The notes beneath the pieces are model-generated. The model was not told the origin of the DNA, made no database searches, and saw only the letters and a list, made by a program, of their open reading frames with translations. Source: an uncultured Candidatus Melainabacteria bacterium (lineage in GTDB: Bacteria > Cyanobacteriota > Vampirovibrionia > Gastranaerophilales > Gastranaerophilaceae). From it: 64,000 nucleotides of DNA. Below are positions 27,547 through 35,036 of the stretch, piece by piece. The stretch spans positions 62,001 to 126,000 of the forward strand of contig CAKVLH010000005.1 of NCBI GenBank assembly GCA_934757245.1, given 5' to 3'. The translations under genes were made by a program, and so were the position numbers. Numbering within the stretch: position 1 is the first letter of the stretch; each line of letters begins with the position of its first letter.

Positions 27547-28494
27547 ATGACAAATTACACAGTTCAAGCAGGCGACACTTTATCTAAAATCGCAAAAGCA
27601 CATGGTACAACAGTTTCAGAATTAGCGAAGCAAAATGGTATCACAGATATTAACAAAATTGAAATTGGTCAAGAATTAAGTTTTGGTAAAACGACAGCCT
27701 CAGCTCCTCAAACCGCAGAACAAGAAAAAATTGGTTTGGATAGTTTTGAAAAGAAATCTACACAAAAATCAAATGAACTTTCACCATTAGCTTACGCAAC
27801 CGGTGGAGCTGTAGCATATGGAGTAGGGTCAAAAGTTTTGCCAAAAGCAGCAAGCGAAACAAGAACATTATATGCAAGTGCAAAAACGGGTACTAAAAAA
27901 GCATATGCAAAAATGAAAGCTACTGCCAAACACAATGCAAAAGCTGTAAGAACTTTTGTAGCACAAAAAGCTAAACACGCTGCAAAATCCGCAGAATTAC
28001 ACTATGCTTTTGGTAAGGATGCTGTTCAAAAAGGTGTAAAAAGAAGTGGAAATGCAGTAAAAAATGTTGCTCATAATGTTGCACAAAAAGCTAAGCATGC
28101 TGCAAAATCCGCAGAATTACACTATGCTTTTGGTAAGGATGCTGTTCAAAAAGGTGTAAAAAGTGCTGTAAAAAAAGCAAAAGTTGGTGGACGTTACACC
28201 AGATTTATTGCAAATACAAAAGTAGCACCGAAATTGATTAAAGGTGCTTCAAGATACGCAGGCCCTCTTGCAGCTGTGTATGGAATGTATGAAGTAAAAA
28301 CTGCATACGACAAAGGTGGTGAAAGAGCTGCAGTAAGACAAGCTGTAAAAACTGGTGGCGGACTTGCCGGTGGTTGGGCAGGTGCAAAAGTAGGAGCGGC
28401 AATTGGTAGTATTGCAGGCCCAATCGGCACTGTTATTGGTGGTATTGCCGGTGGTATCCTTGGATATTGTTTGGGTGAAAAATTATGTTCATAA
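27547..28494 (+). CDS. LysM protein with internal repeat and glycine-zipper C-terminus
   Basis: 315 residues with an AAGGAG site. Residues 3-47 are a LysM module (YTVQAGDTLSKIAKAHGTT). A Lys/Ala-rich middle has a 40-residue repeat, with VAQKAKHAAKSAELHYAFGK at about 137 and again at about 177; the DNA copies 27961-28043 and 28081-28163 are almost identical. Residues about 268-310 are a Gly/Ala-rich amphipathic stretch (AGGWAGAKVGAAIGSIAGPI) like glycine zippers of pore-forming proteins and some toxins. No signal peptide is seen. It may bind peptidoglycan or chitin and insert into membranes; a bacteriocin-like or cell-surface role is inference. Confidence 0.75.
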   Translation: MTNYTVQAGDTLSKIAKAHGTTVSELAKQNGITDINKIEIGQELSFGKTTASAPQTAEQEKIGLDSFEKKSTQKSNELSPLAYATGGAVAYGVGSKVLPKAASETRTLYASAKTGTKKAYAKMKATAKHNAKAVRTFVAQKAKHAAKSAELHYAFGKDAVQKGVKRSGNAVKNVAHNVAQKAKHAAKSAELHYAFGKDAVQKGVKSAVKKAKVGGRYTRFIANTKVAPKLIKGASRYAGPLAAVYGMYEVKTAYDKGGERAAVRQAVKTGGGLAGGWAGAKVGAAIGSIAGPIGTVIGGIAGGILGYCLGEKLCS

Positions 28495-28505
28495 GTATAT
28501 AATGC

Positions 28506-28545
28506 TTACTAGAAAGGATGACTTAAATGTCATCCTTTCTAGTAA
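28506..28545 (+). terminator. Hairpin terminator of the LysM gene
   Basis: A perfect 17-bp stem (28506-28522 with 28529-28545) with a six-base loop starts 11 bases past the stop codon. The downstream tail is only moderately T-rich (TTAAAGTTTT). Confidence 0.75.
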
Positions 28546-28647
28546 TTAAAGTTTTACACACTCCAGATTTTGTTTTGCAGTTTAAATCCTCACCCGAATT
28601 TCTAAGTTTCGAGCAATTATTAATGAAGCTCTCAACTTGAAATTCTA

Positions 28648-28680
28648 CCCTCTCCAAGAGCACTACTGTCCGAGATAAAT
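28648..28680 (-). repeat. GGACAGTAGTGCTCTTG repeat, inverted right boundary copy
   Basis: The reverse complement of this stretch matches 26839-26871 at 31 of 33 positions. With that copy it brackets the XRE-LysM cassette. The rest of 28546-28744 shows no gene. Confidence 0.7.
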
Positions 28681-28744
28681 TTATCTACGTTTTATAAAAT
28701 GTAGTCATTTCAAGAGTGTTTAGTAGAATATATATTGTCCAGAC

Positions 28745-28937
28745 TAAAAATAATAGTTAATAAAAGGCTAGATTGCTTCATTTTACAATAAACTTCCCCG
28801 CTTGTAGGTATCACTACTAATAAGGAAGTGAAGTGTAAAATCGCCTTCGCAATGACATAGCGTGAAACTACTTGTTGGACGTCATTGTGAGGTTCGTTAG
28901 AACCGAAACAATCCAGCTTTTTAATAACTATTTTTAT
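28745..28937. repeat. MITE-like palindrome with GTCATTGTGAGG / GCAATGAC core
   Basis: The ends mirror each other: AATAGTTAATAAAAGGCTAG at the left against CAGCTTTTTAATAACTATTT at the right. Inside are CGCAATGAC and GTCATTGTGAGG words and GATTGCTTC/GAAACAATCC, the style of palindromic repeats scattered in many bacterial genomes. No gene is seen. Part of the 590-base gene-free stretch between the LysM gene and the HTH-repeat gene. Confidence 0.65.
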
Positions 28938-28948
28938 TTTATGAAAAT

Positions 28949-29021
28949 TATCATAGACAGTAGTGTCTTACAAGGAGATGAGTGTGCCTGAAATTTGTCG
29001 TTTGTAAAGTTATATTAAATT
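28949..29021 (+). repeat. GACAGTAGTG repeat, direct copy upstream of the HTH-repeat gene
   Basis: It aligns with 26841-26912 in the same orientation; the second half (CTGAAATTTGTCGTTTGTAA) is the best conserved. Both copies end 70-160 bases before a gene, so it may carry a promoter or be the end of a mobile unit. Confidence 0.6.
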
Positions 29022-29087
29022 ACTAGCAAAAAAATATATTTATAAGGCTTGTTAATAACAAGATATCTTAAAAAGAAAGGCGAAAAA

Positions 29088-30422
29088 ATGATTGATAAAA
29101 TCCAAATTCGTAATAAATATATGAGTTCAATTTCGTTTAAAAGTAGAACTAAAATAACTCAAAAACTTGTTGAAAATCCGAAAACGTCAACTGTTTTATT
29201 AAGTGGAATTACAGGATTAGCAGCAAGTGCTGTGATTGGATTAAATAAAAAGAATATTTGTGATGATTTGGATATAAATGAAGTAAAAAAAGATTTAGAA
29301 GCAGGCTTTTCTATAAGCCAATTGGCAAAAAAATATAATATGTCATCTACAAGTGTACGTAATTATCTTAAAGAGAATAATTTATCGACAAATGCTGGTG
29401 AAATCTTAAAAACAATAACAAAAGAAGATTTGGAAAGATTAATTCAAGAAGGCAAAAGTTCTAAAGAAATTGCGCAAATATATGGTTTAAAACATGCCGG
29501 AACTTTAACACCTTTGTTTAGAATTTTTAATTTAAAACCAGCAACTGCTAATAAAGTTGAACATATTTCAGAAGATGAATTTGTCGAATACAAAAAGAAA
29601 GGTTTGTCAGATTCTGAAATTTCTAAACAGTTAAATGTTACTCCGCGATATATCGCAGAACGCCGTAAGCTTTTGGAAGTTGAAAATGCCTATGCATTAA
29701 AAGAATATCCTGAAGAAGAAGTTAAAAGATTAGTTGAAGATGAAGGTCTTTTACCAAAAGAAGTTGCTCAAAAACTCAATATTCCACTCGGACGAGTTGC
29801 AAAAATTATTGGTGGAACTACTCCTGGATCTATCTTCAAACAAAAAAAAGAAAAATTAATAAAATTCGTTGAAAATTTGGATGAAAATGATTTTAAAGAA
29901 AAAGAAAAATGGTTGATGCAACAAGAAAAGGGAAATAGTGGTCCTTATAAGCTTAGCAAAGAGAATCTGGAATTATCAACACTAATTTTAAAAAACGAAC
30001 GCTTAAGAAAGAATAATAAAAGTTGGGAAGGTACTTTTTATATGATTACAAAACACTCCAAAAAAAAACCTTCTAATTTTGATGATACAATTACGTTTTT
30101 AAAAATGATATTAGAAGACGATAAACTCAATATTCTGAATGGTCCAATAAGAGATATTGGTGATATTTTAGGTCATTGTCTAAGTTCAACAGAAGTTTTA
30201 GAACTTTATAAGAAAATAATTTCTGATGCTAATTTAGTTGAAGCGGTAAAATTATCAAGAGGCGGATTCTACAGACTTTGTTCTATATATTATAGAGGTG
30301 CATCAGATTTAATAAATAAGATAGACGAATACAAAGATTTAATCAGTGAAAAACCGCTAAATTTTTATATTAAGCCTGAAAGTTATAACATGAGTATATT
30401 GGAAAATTTAGGAAACGAATGA
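29088..30422 (+). CDS. Protein with four tandem helix-turn-helix-like repeats and SISFKS N-terminus
   Basis: 444 residues from the ATG at 29088 (AAAGAAAGGCG upstream). Residues 12-19 carry SSISFKS; 35-52 are hydrophobic and may be a membrane segment. Then four related units of about 35-40 residues follow (about 64-99, 112-150, 161-196, 208-242), each with the pattern acidic helix, glycine, S/P-xx-E/Q-I/L-A, N/L, as in KKGLSDSEISKQLNVTPRYI and EGKSSKEIAQIYGL. These look like homeodomain-type resolvase/sigma-4 HTH units. The C-terminal 200 residues are helical and unrecognised. A multi-HTH DNA-binding protein is likely; the combination with a hydrophobic segment is odd. Confidence 0.7.
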   Translation: MIDKIQIRNKYMSSISFKSRTKITQKLVENPKTSTVLLSGITGLAASAVIGLNKKNICDDLDINEVKKDLEAGFSISQLAKKYNMSSTSVRNYLKENNLSTNAGEILKTITKEDLERLIQEGKSSKEIAQIYGLKHAGTLTPLFRIFNLKPATANKVEHISEDEFVEYKKKGLSDSEISKQLNVTPRYIAERRKLLEVENAYALKEYPEEEVKRLVEDEGLLPKEVAQKLNIPLGRVAKIIGGTTPGSIFKQKKEKLIKFVENLDENDFKEKEKWLMQQEKGNSGPYKLSKENLELSTLILKNERLRKNNKSWEGTFYMITKHSKKKPSNFDDTITFLKMILEDDKLNILNGPIRDIGDILGHCLSSTEVLELYKKIISDANLVEAVKLSRGGFYRLCSIYYRGASDLINKIDEYKDLISEKPLNFYIKPESYNMSILENLGNE

Positions 30423-30457
30423 TTATTTAAAAAGCTCTCTAATTAATAACTTGAAAG

Positions 30458-30490
30458 TTGTGTTACAGCGTGTTACAATGTAATACAAAG
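30458..30490. promoter_or_regulatory. Repeated TGTTACA/TGTAATACA operator before the toxin-antitoxin pair
   Basis: The stretch holds GTGTTACA, GTGTTACAAT and TGTAATACA, direct and inverted copies of one word, ending ten bases before the antitoxin start. Ribbon-helix-helix antitoxins normally bind such short repeats to repress their own operon. Confidence 0.5.
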
Positions 30491-30499
30491 GAGTACGAT

Positions 30500-30730
30500 A
30501 TGGCATCAGAACATTTATCACTAAGAATTCCAGCTATAACAAAACAACGACTTGAAGAACTTGCAAATGCAACAGGACGAACAAAGGCTTTTTTAGCACT
30601 AGACGCTATTGAGAAGTATTTAGAAATTGAAGCTTGGCAAATTTCTGCAATTAAAGATGGACTTAATGATATTCAAAATAAAGATACTGTTTCTTTAGAA
30701 GACGTTAAAACTCGTTGGGGCATTAAATAA
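30500..30730 (+). CDS. Ribbon-helix-helix antitoxin (RelB/ParD/CopG type)
   Basis: 76 residues from the ATG at 30500, behind AAAGGAGTACGAT. The N-terminus (EHLSLRIPAITKQRLEELAN) is a beta strand followed by the RHH helices, then a C-terminal tail that would wrap the toxin. It would neutralise the next gene product and repress the operon. Stop and toxin start overlap as TAATG, typical of type II pairs. The extended upstream frame is rejected because it would cover the operator. Confidence 0.87.
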   Translation: MASEHLSLRIPAITKQRLEELANATGRTKAFLALDAIEKYLEIEAWQISAIKDGLNDIQNKDTVSLEDVKTRWGIK

Positions 30731-31017
30731 TGAGTTATAAAATCGAGTTTTCTAAAAAAGCTTTTGAGGATTTAGAATCAATCAAAAAATATATTTATGA
30801 AAATGATGAATTAGCGGCACAAAAAGTTATATCGTATATAGTAGAAAGAATTGAAACTATTATAGCTAACAATCCCGGCGTAGGACGAGCCGGTCGAGTT
30901 TTGGGAACTCGAGAACTTGTTTTAACGAAATATCCTTATATAATTCCTTATTTTGTAAAAGACGATATTGTCTATATTATTAGAATTTTGCATACATCTA
31001 GAAAATGGCTTGAATAA
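30730..31017 (+). CDS. RelE/ParE family toxin
   Basis: 95 residues with the ParE/RelE fold pattern: KIEFSKKAFEDLESIKKYI, a helical pair, NNPGVGRAGRV, then TKYPYIIPYFVKDDIVYII and a final RILHTSRKW. This ending (hydrophobic strand then H-x-x-R-x-W) is common in ParE/RelE toxins such as YafQ/RelE-type. It would act as an mRNA interferase or gyrase poison; the sequence does not decide which. Coupled to the antitoxin by a one-base overlap. Confidence 0.88.
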   Translation: MSYKIEFSKKAFEDLESIKKYIYENDELAAQKVISYIVERIETIIANNPGVGRAGRVLGTRELVLTKYPYIIPYFVKDDIVYIIRILHTSRKWLE

Positions 31018-31053
31018 ATTTATTTACGATTAATAAAAAATAGCAGTAATAAA

Positions 31054-31085
31054 GATGGGAATCGCTAACGCTTTTTCCATCCTAC
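31054..31085 (-). repeat. GTAG-headed REP hairpin after the toxin gene
   Basis: On the minus strand it reads GTAGGATGGAAAAAGCGTTA then GCGATTCCCATC, a diverged twin of the element at 23191-23222. It lies between the convergent toxin and nucleotidyltransferase genes and could end transcription from both sides. Confidence 0.65.
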
Positions 31086-31098
31086 ATAACTTTTTAAT

Positions 31099-31890
31099 TT
31101 ATAAAATTTTTCTTAAATTTTCCACCATTCTATTTGCAGTTAAAACACGTTTTTCAACATTTCCTATAGCTAATGTATTTACATCTTTTTCAAAATTTTC
31201 AGGTAAAATTTTACAATTTTTTAATGCAAAAGAAACAAGCTTTTTTTCTCCAGGATTTAATAATTTATTTTTTGCAAAAATTATATCAAAATAACTCGTT
31301 AAAAATGCTGCACATCTATGATTTACGCTTACCAAATCGTTTCTTTCTACTGCTGAAACTATTTGGTCATAAAAAGAAAACATTGCATCTTTTAAAAATG
31401 AAAAATTCTTTTTTATAATATTTTGAGCTAATTGTTCCGGATATGGAGTATCTACACGTTTTTTGACGCTTTTTAACCAACCATTTTTATCATATAAAAT
31501 TTGTGTATTTTTTATATTATTTACAAAACAAGTTGTATAACCCAAAGATGCATTATAGTTTTCCCAAACCCACTTAATATTTCTTTCAATAAAATCTGGA
31601 GTTCTATACATTATATCAATCGGCTTTCCAGTTTCTCTTAATCGAAAAGTATCTCCTGTTTCAAAATAATGATTATCTATTTCAGGTTTTTCTGCATAAA
31701 TTTCTGCAATTTCACGTCTTTTATAAACTGAAGGTTCCGATTCTCCATAAACATAAATATCATAATCCGACTTTTTATCATCTGCATTTGCAGTTGATGA
31801 CCCACCTAAACCAATGGCATTAACTTCTTTTAATTTTTTATAATGTTCAACCATTTCCATTAGAATTTCTTGATTTCGATTTATTTGCAT
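31099..31890 (-). CDS. Nucleotidyltransferase-fold protein (DUF4037-like)
   Basis: 263 residues from the ATG at 31890, five bases after GAGG. The NTase signature is present: GLGGSSTANADDKKSDYDIY, giving the G-S pair and D-x-D metal ligands near residues 29-44. A helical C-terminal domain of about 140 residues (FLKDAMFSFYDQIVSAVERN) follows, as in DUF4037 and aminoglycoside/lincosamide adenylyltransferase relatives. It could adenylate a small molecule or a protein. Next to a toxin-antitoxin pair but on the other strand, so a defence or resistance role is only a guess. Confidence 0.78.
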   Translation of the reverse strand: MQINRNQEILMEMVEHYKKLKEVNAIGLGGSSTANADDKKSDYDIYVYGESEPSVYKRREIAEIYAEKPEIDNHYFETGDTFRLRETGKPIDIMYRTPDFIERNIKWVWENYNASLGYTTCFVNNIKNTQILYDKNGWLKSVKKRVDTPYPEQLAQNIIKKNFSFLKDAMFSFYDQIVSAVERNDLVSVNHRCAAFLTSYFDIIFAKNKLLNPGEKKLVSFALKNCKILPENFEKDVNTLAIGNVEKRVLTANRMVENLRKIL

Positions 31891-31972
31891 ACACACCTCG
31901 AAAGTTAATTATAACAAATTTTTCTTTTTAACTGATTTTATAAAAATTAAAATATCTTTTTTTATAACATCC

Positions 31973-31998
31973 TTTTGTGTTATTATGATAACACAAAA
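31973..31998. promoter_or_regulatory. Second MarR-type operator, before the tolC-like gene
   Basis: TTTTGTGTTAT-TATG-ATAACACAAAA is a perfect 11-bp inverted repeat with a four-base spacer, about 15 bases upstream of the start codon. Its half site GTGTTAT and spacing equal those of the marR operator at 26352-26373. Confidence 0.75.
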
Positions 31999-32013
31999 AG
32001 GATAAATGTTAGT

Positions 32014-33372
32014 ATGACAATTAAAAAGATTTTGATATTATTACTTTTGTTTTTATCATTGCCTGTTAGCGCAAAACAAACAGTAGACCGCTTTAGCTAC
32101 ATTAATTTAGACTGGTGGAAGAACTACAACGACGAAATTTTGATTGAACATTTGCAAACTCTCTATAACAACAACCACGATTTGAAAATTGCAGAACTCA
32201 AAACCAAGCAATCAGAAGAAAATGTTAGATTAGTCGGTGCAAACCAATTACCACAAGTTGGTTTTGACGGTAGTTTTTCCAGAGTATTGAGCGGACCTCA
32301 AACCGAATTCGGTAATATTATCATTTCCGAATATTCGCAAAATGAGCTATTTATGCCACTAAGTGCTTCTTACGAAATCGATATTTGGGGTCAAAATTAC
32401 CTAAATAGAAAAAGTGCAAAAAAACAAAAAGAAATTGCGGAACAACAAGAACGCGCGACATACATTTACATGACATCAATTTTTGCTTCAAATTATTACA
32501 ACTTGATTAAGACGGATGAATTAGAAAAAACTCTGAAAGAGATAATCGCAATTCAAACCGATGTTGTAAAAATGACAGAAAAGAAATACAACGCAGGACT
32601 TGCACCTATTAATGAATTATTGAACGAGCGCCAAGCATTGGTTAGATTTGAACAAGATTTGAATAAGGTTAGTGAAAATAAAAAAGTATTAAATAACGAA
32701 CTTATTACGCTATTAGCCTTAAAAACAGATAAAGAAATTGAACACTCTTCTTTTGACAAGGTTTCTAATCCAAAAACGCCTGATTCTTTATCTACTACTA
32801 TTATTCAATATCGTCCTGATTTAATTTGTGCAGAAGATTATGTCAAAAAAACAGGAATAGATGTTAAAGTAGCAAGAAGAGAATTTTTGCCTAAGTTCTT
32901 CTTATACGGCACAATGGGATTTAACGCATACCGTTGGAACAGAATGTTTTCTCCTGAAACATTTTTAGCAAATATCGGTATTGCTCCAAGTTGGGATATT
33001 TTTACTGGCGGAGCAAAACTTGCAAGATATAGAATTAATAAATATGAATACAAAAAGTCTATCGAAAAATATGAAAAAACAGTTTTGACATCTATTCAAG
33101 AAGTTAACGATGCGATGGTTTCCGTTAAAACAACAAAAGCAAATTTGATTAAAGCGGATGAAGCGTATTCAATTGAGCAAGAAAAACACAAATTAGCAGA
33201 AAAACAATTTACAATCGGCGATTCTTCTAAATTGGATGAAATGAAATCTAATGTTAATTTGCTAATCGTTAAACAACACGAAATATCTTCAAAAATTGAT
33301 AGCGTAATTTCTACAATTTCGCTATACAACGCCGTTGGTGGAATTGATTACACAAAAGCTGAAAATTTGTAA
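32014..33372 (+). CDS. TolC/NodT-type outer-membrane efflux channel
   Basis: 452 residues from the ATG at 32014; an upstream frame would read through the operator. Residues 1-22 are a signal peptide ending PVSA. Two OEP repeats follow with long helices; the family landmark RPDLICAEDYVKKTGIDV near residue 270 and the strand DIFTGGAKLARY are visible, as in the OprM/NodT group. No lipoprotein cysteine is apparent. It would be the outer exit duct for a tripartite pump. The shared operator links it to EmrA-EmrB 6 kb away. Confidence 0.9.
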   Translation: MTIKKILILLLLFLSLPVSAKQTVDRFSYINLDWWKNYNDEILIEHLQTLYNNNHDLKIAELKTKQSEENVRLVGANQLPQVGFDGSFSRVLSGPQTEFGNIIISEYSQNELFMPLSASYEIDIWGQNYLNRKSAKKQKEIAEQQERATYIYMTSIFASNYYNLIKTDELEKTLKEIIAIQTDVVKMTEKKYNAGLAPINELLNERQALVRFEQDLNKVSENKKVLNNELITLLALKTDKEIEHSSFDKVSNPKTPDSLSTTIIQYRPDLICAEDYVKKTGIDVKVARREFLPKFFLYGTMGFNAYRWNRMFSPETFLANIGIAPSWDIFTGGAKLARYRINKYEYKKSIEKYEKTVLTSIQEVNDAMVSVKTTKANLIKADEAYSIEQEKHKLAEKQFTIGDSSKLDEMKSNVNLLIVKQHEISSKIDSVISTISLYNAVGGIDYTKAENL

Positions 33373-33442
33373 TTAATATATACTTCGTATCCATTTACAA
33401 TTATTTGCTTCATGCTAATATTATAAAGAAGGAAATATAAAT

Positions 33443-33520
33443 ATGGCATTTTTTAGCACAAAACTTCATCATCATATTCATTTCAACCCGAAAGGGCTTG
33501 GAGTTTTGTCGCTTCTCTAA
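33443..33520 (+). CDS. 25-residue possible leader peptide with HHHIH
   Basis: An ATG at 33443 follows GAAGGAAAT. The peptide MAFFSTKLHHHIHFNPKGLG ends in VLSLL. Four of six codons in the middle are histidine (CAT), the pattern of a his-type attenuation leader. The stop codon lies inside the inner hairpin of the structure at 33487-33546. There is no histidine biosynthesis gene downstream, only a membrane protein, so the frame may be accidental or may regulate that protein. Confidence 0.35.
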   Translation: MAFFSTKLHHHIHFNPKGLGVLSLL

Positions 33521-33546
33521 AAACTCCGCAAATCGGCTCTTTCGGG
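33487..33546 (+). promoter_or_regulatory. Nested hairpin leader before the membrane protein gene
   Basis: An outer stem CCCGAAAG/CTTTCGGG (33487-33494 with 33539-33546) encloses an inner stem GGAGTTTT/AAAACTCC (33500-33507 with 33520-33527). It sits 47 bases before the downstream start codon. No T-run follows, so a transcription terminator is not proven; translation control or a mobile palindrome are alternatives. Confidence 0.45.
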
Positions 33547-33593
33547 ATATTTAAGAGAGAAATGAGTACGATAACAAAGGAGTTTTAATTAAA

Positions 33594-34820
33594 ATGACAC
33601 TAGTAAATATAATTTCAGCAATCGGCAATAATTCGAGCGTTTATCCGCTTATCGTTAGAGATTGCGGTATTGAAGTGCCTTCAAAAGTTGCGATGACTTA
33701 TAAGCAAAATCTTAAAGATTCTAAACAAATGGCTTATAATGCAACGCGCGAAAGGTTAATCGACGAATACGGAACTTCTATTGTTTGGTTGGGCGGAATT
33801 CCGGCAGTTGGTGCGATTTGTGATTGGGGCATAAAAAAACTCGGCTATAACCCAAAGGTCAATCCAAATCTTTTGAAAGAAGAATCTAAACAAGGTTTGA
33901 AATATAATATCGAAAGATTTAAACAACTTGCGCCGAATGAAGTTAAAGACTTGGAAAAGGTTTTGAAAAACAAATCTACATACCAAAAACTTTTAGCAGG
34001 GAAATTCATTTTGTCTACCGCAATTCCGGTTGCTTTAATGGGATATTTTTTGCCAAAAGCGAATTTTGCATTGACTGATAAAATCAAAAAACGCCAAGAA
34101 GCAATAAAGCCTTTATATAAAGAGTTTAAAGAACTAGAACCTGTAGAAGATAGAAAAACAGCACCTTCATTTAAAGGTATTGCAGCAACATTAGCAAATA
34201 TGCCGACAGTTCACAAAATGGCTCTGACAGACGGAGGTTTAACTGTTGGCAGAGTCGGAACTGCGCGCAACAAGTATGAAGCAATGGAAAATGGTTTTAA
34301 AATGTCAATGATGATGTTTTTAAATTTTGTTGCACCGATTTGGATAGCAAAAGGTTTGGATTCACTTTCTAATAAAATATTCAAGACCAATGTTAATCTC
34401 GACCCGAATTTATTGAATGACAAAGAGTTTTTAGCAAATATAAAAGATAATAAATTGAAACTTCCAAATGAAGATATTATAGAGTTTTTAGACAAAAATC
34501 CTGACACGAAATTTGCAAAACTTGCGGAAAGATATTGTGGAGTTAAGTATTTAAAAAACAGAGTTCGAGACCCAAGAGCTTTTGTAGATGAAAAGAAAAT
34601 TAAAACATTCCAAAAAGAACTTGAAAAATTTGCAAAACAAGCAAGGGAAAACGGCGATATCAATAAATTTGCAAAAAAAGCGTTGGTTGCAAAATCTGCG
34701 AACATTCTTGCAAATGTAGGAATAAGTAGCGTCTTGTTAGCTGTTGCACTTCCAAAACTCACATTTGTATTAAGAAAAAAAGTTACAGGCTCTGACGCCG
34801 AACCTGGGTTGATGAAATAA
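33594..34820 (+). CDS. Hypothetical membrane protein, lineage-type
   Basis: 408 residues, unrecognised. Four moderately hydrophobic segments lie at about 58-76, 133-155, 236-256 and 368-390, separated by Lys-rich soluble parts. An internal APSFKGIAATLANM (near residue 185) resembles the SFK-type segments of other proteins here. AAAGGAG precedes the ATG. It has its own structured leader and is followed by a repeat-filled gap. Base and codon use look like the neighbours. No function can be given. Confidence 0.72.
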   Translation: MTLVNIISAIGNNSSVYPLIVRDCGIEVPSKVAMTYKQNLKDSKQMAYNATRERLIDEYGTSIVWLGGIPAVGAICDWGIKKLGYNPKVNPNLLKEESKQGLKYNIERFKQLAPNEVKDLEKVLKNKSTYQKLLAGKFILSTAIPVALMGYFLPKANFALTDKIKKRQEAIKPLYKEFKELEPVEDRKTAPSFKGIAATLANMPTVHKMALTDGGLTVGRVGTARNKYEAMENGFKMSMMMFLNFVAPIWIAKGLDSLSNKIFKTNVNLDPNLLNDKEFLANIKDNKLKLPNEDIIEFLDKNPDTKFAKLAERYCGVKYLKNRVRDPRAFVDEKKIKTFQKELEKFAKQARENGDINKFAKKALVAKSANILANVGISSVLLAVALPKLTFVLRKKVTGSDAEPGLMK

Positions 34821-34857
34821 AAGGCTTTCCTTGAGTACTGTCAGCTGATTCTAGTTT

Positions 34858-34985
34858 TATAATACCCTCTTCCGCCTCAGCCCCCCTCTCCATGTAAATA
34901 TAAGAAAGGAGAGGGAGCAAAATACATTAGATTGAGTGCCGTAAGCGCATTCGCTCGCCTTGCAGGAGAGGGCTAGGGTGAGGTG
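34858..34985. repeat. Interspersed CCCTCTCC repeat, copy 2 (longest)
   Basis: It begins AATACCCTCTTCCGCCTC, passes through CTCTCCATGTA and GGAGAGGGAGCAA, and shares ATTAGATTGAGTGCCGT with copy 1. It then continues with GCAGGAGAGGGCTAGGGTGA, so that its ends are complementary (CCCTCT against AGAGGG). It fills the gap between two convergent genes. Confidence 0.65.
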
Positions 34986-35036
34986 AAAATTTACTTTTCA
35001 CTTTCAACAACCAATTCGTTTATTAGCGTTCACAAA

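Noticed and set aside
27961..28163. Two near-identical 83-base DNA repeats as a possible CRISPR
   Set aside because: They are an in-frame protein repeat within the LysM gene, with only two units and no array. No CRISPR array or cas gene was seen anywhere in the window.
31975..32013. N-terminal extension of the tolC-like gene
   Set aside because: It runs through the operator palindrome; the downstream ATG begins a proper signal peptide.
34211..34762. Antisense frame of 183 codons within the 33594 membrane protein gene
   Set aside because: Composition mirrors the sense strand and it lacks a ribosome site; shadow frame.
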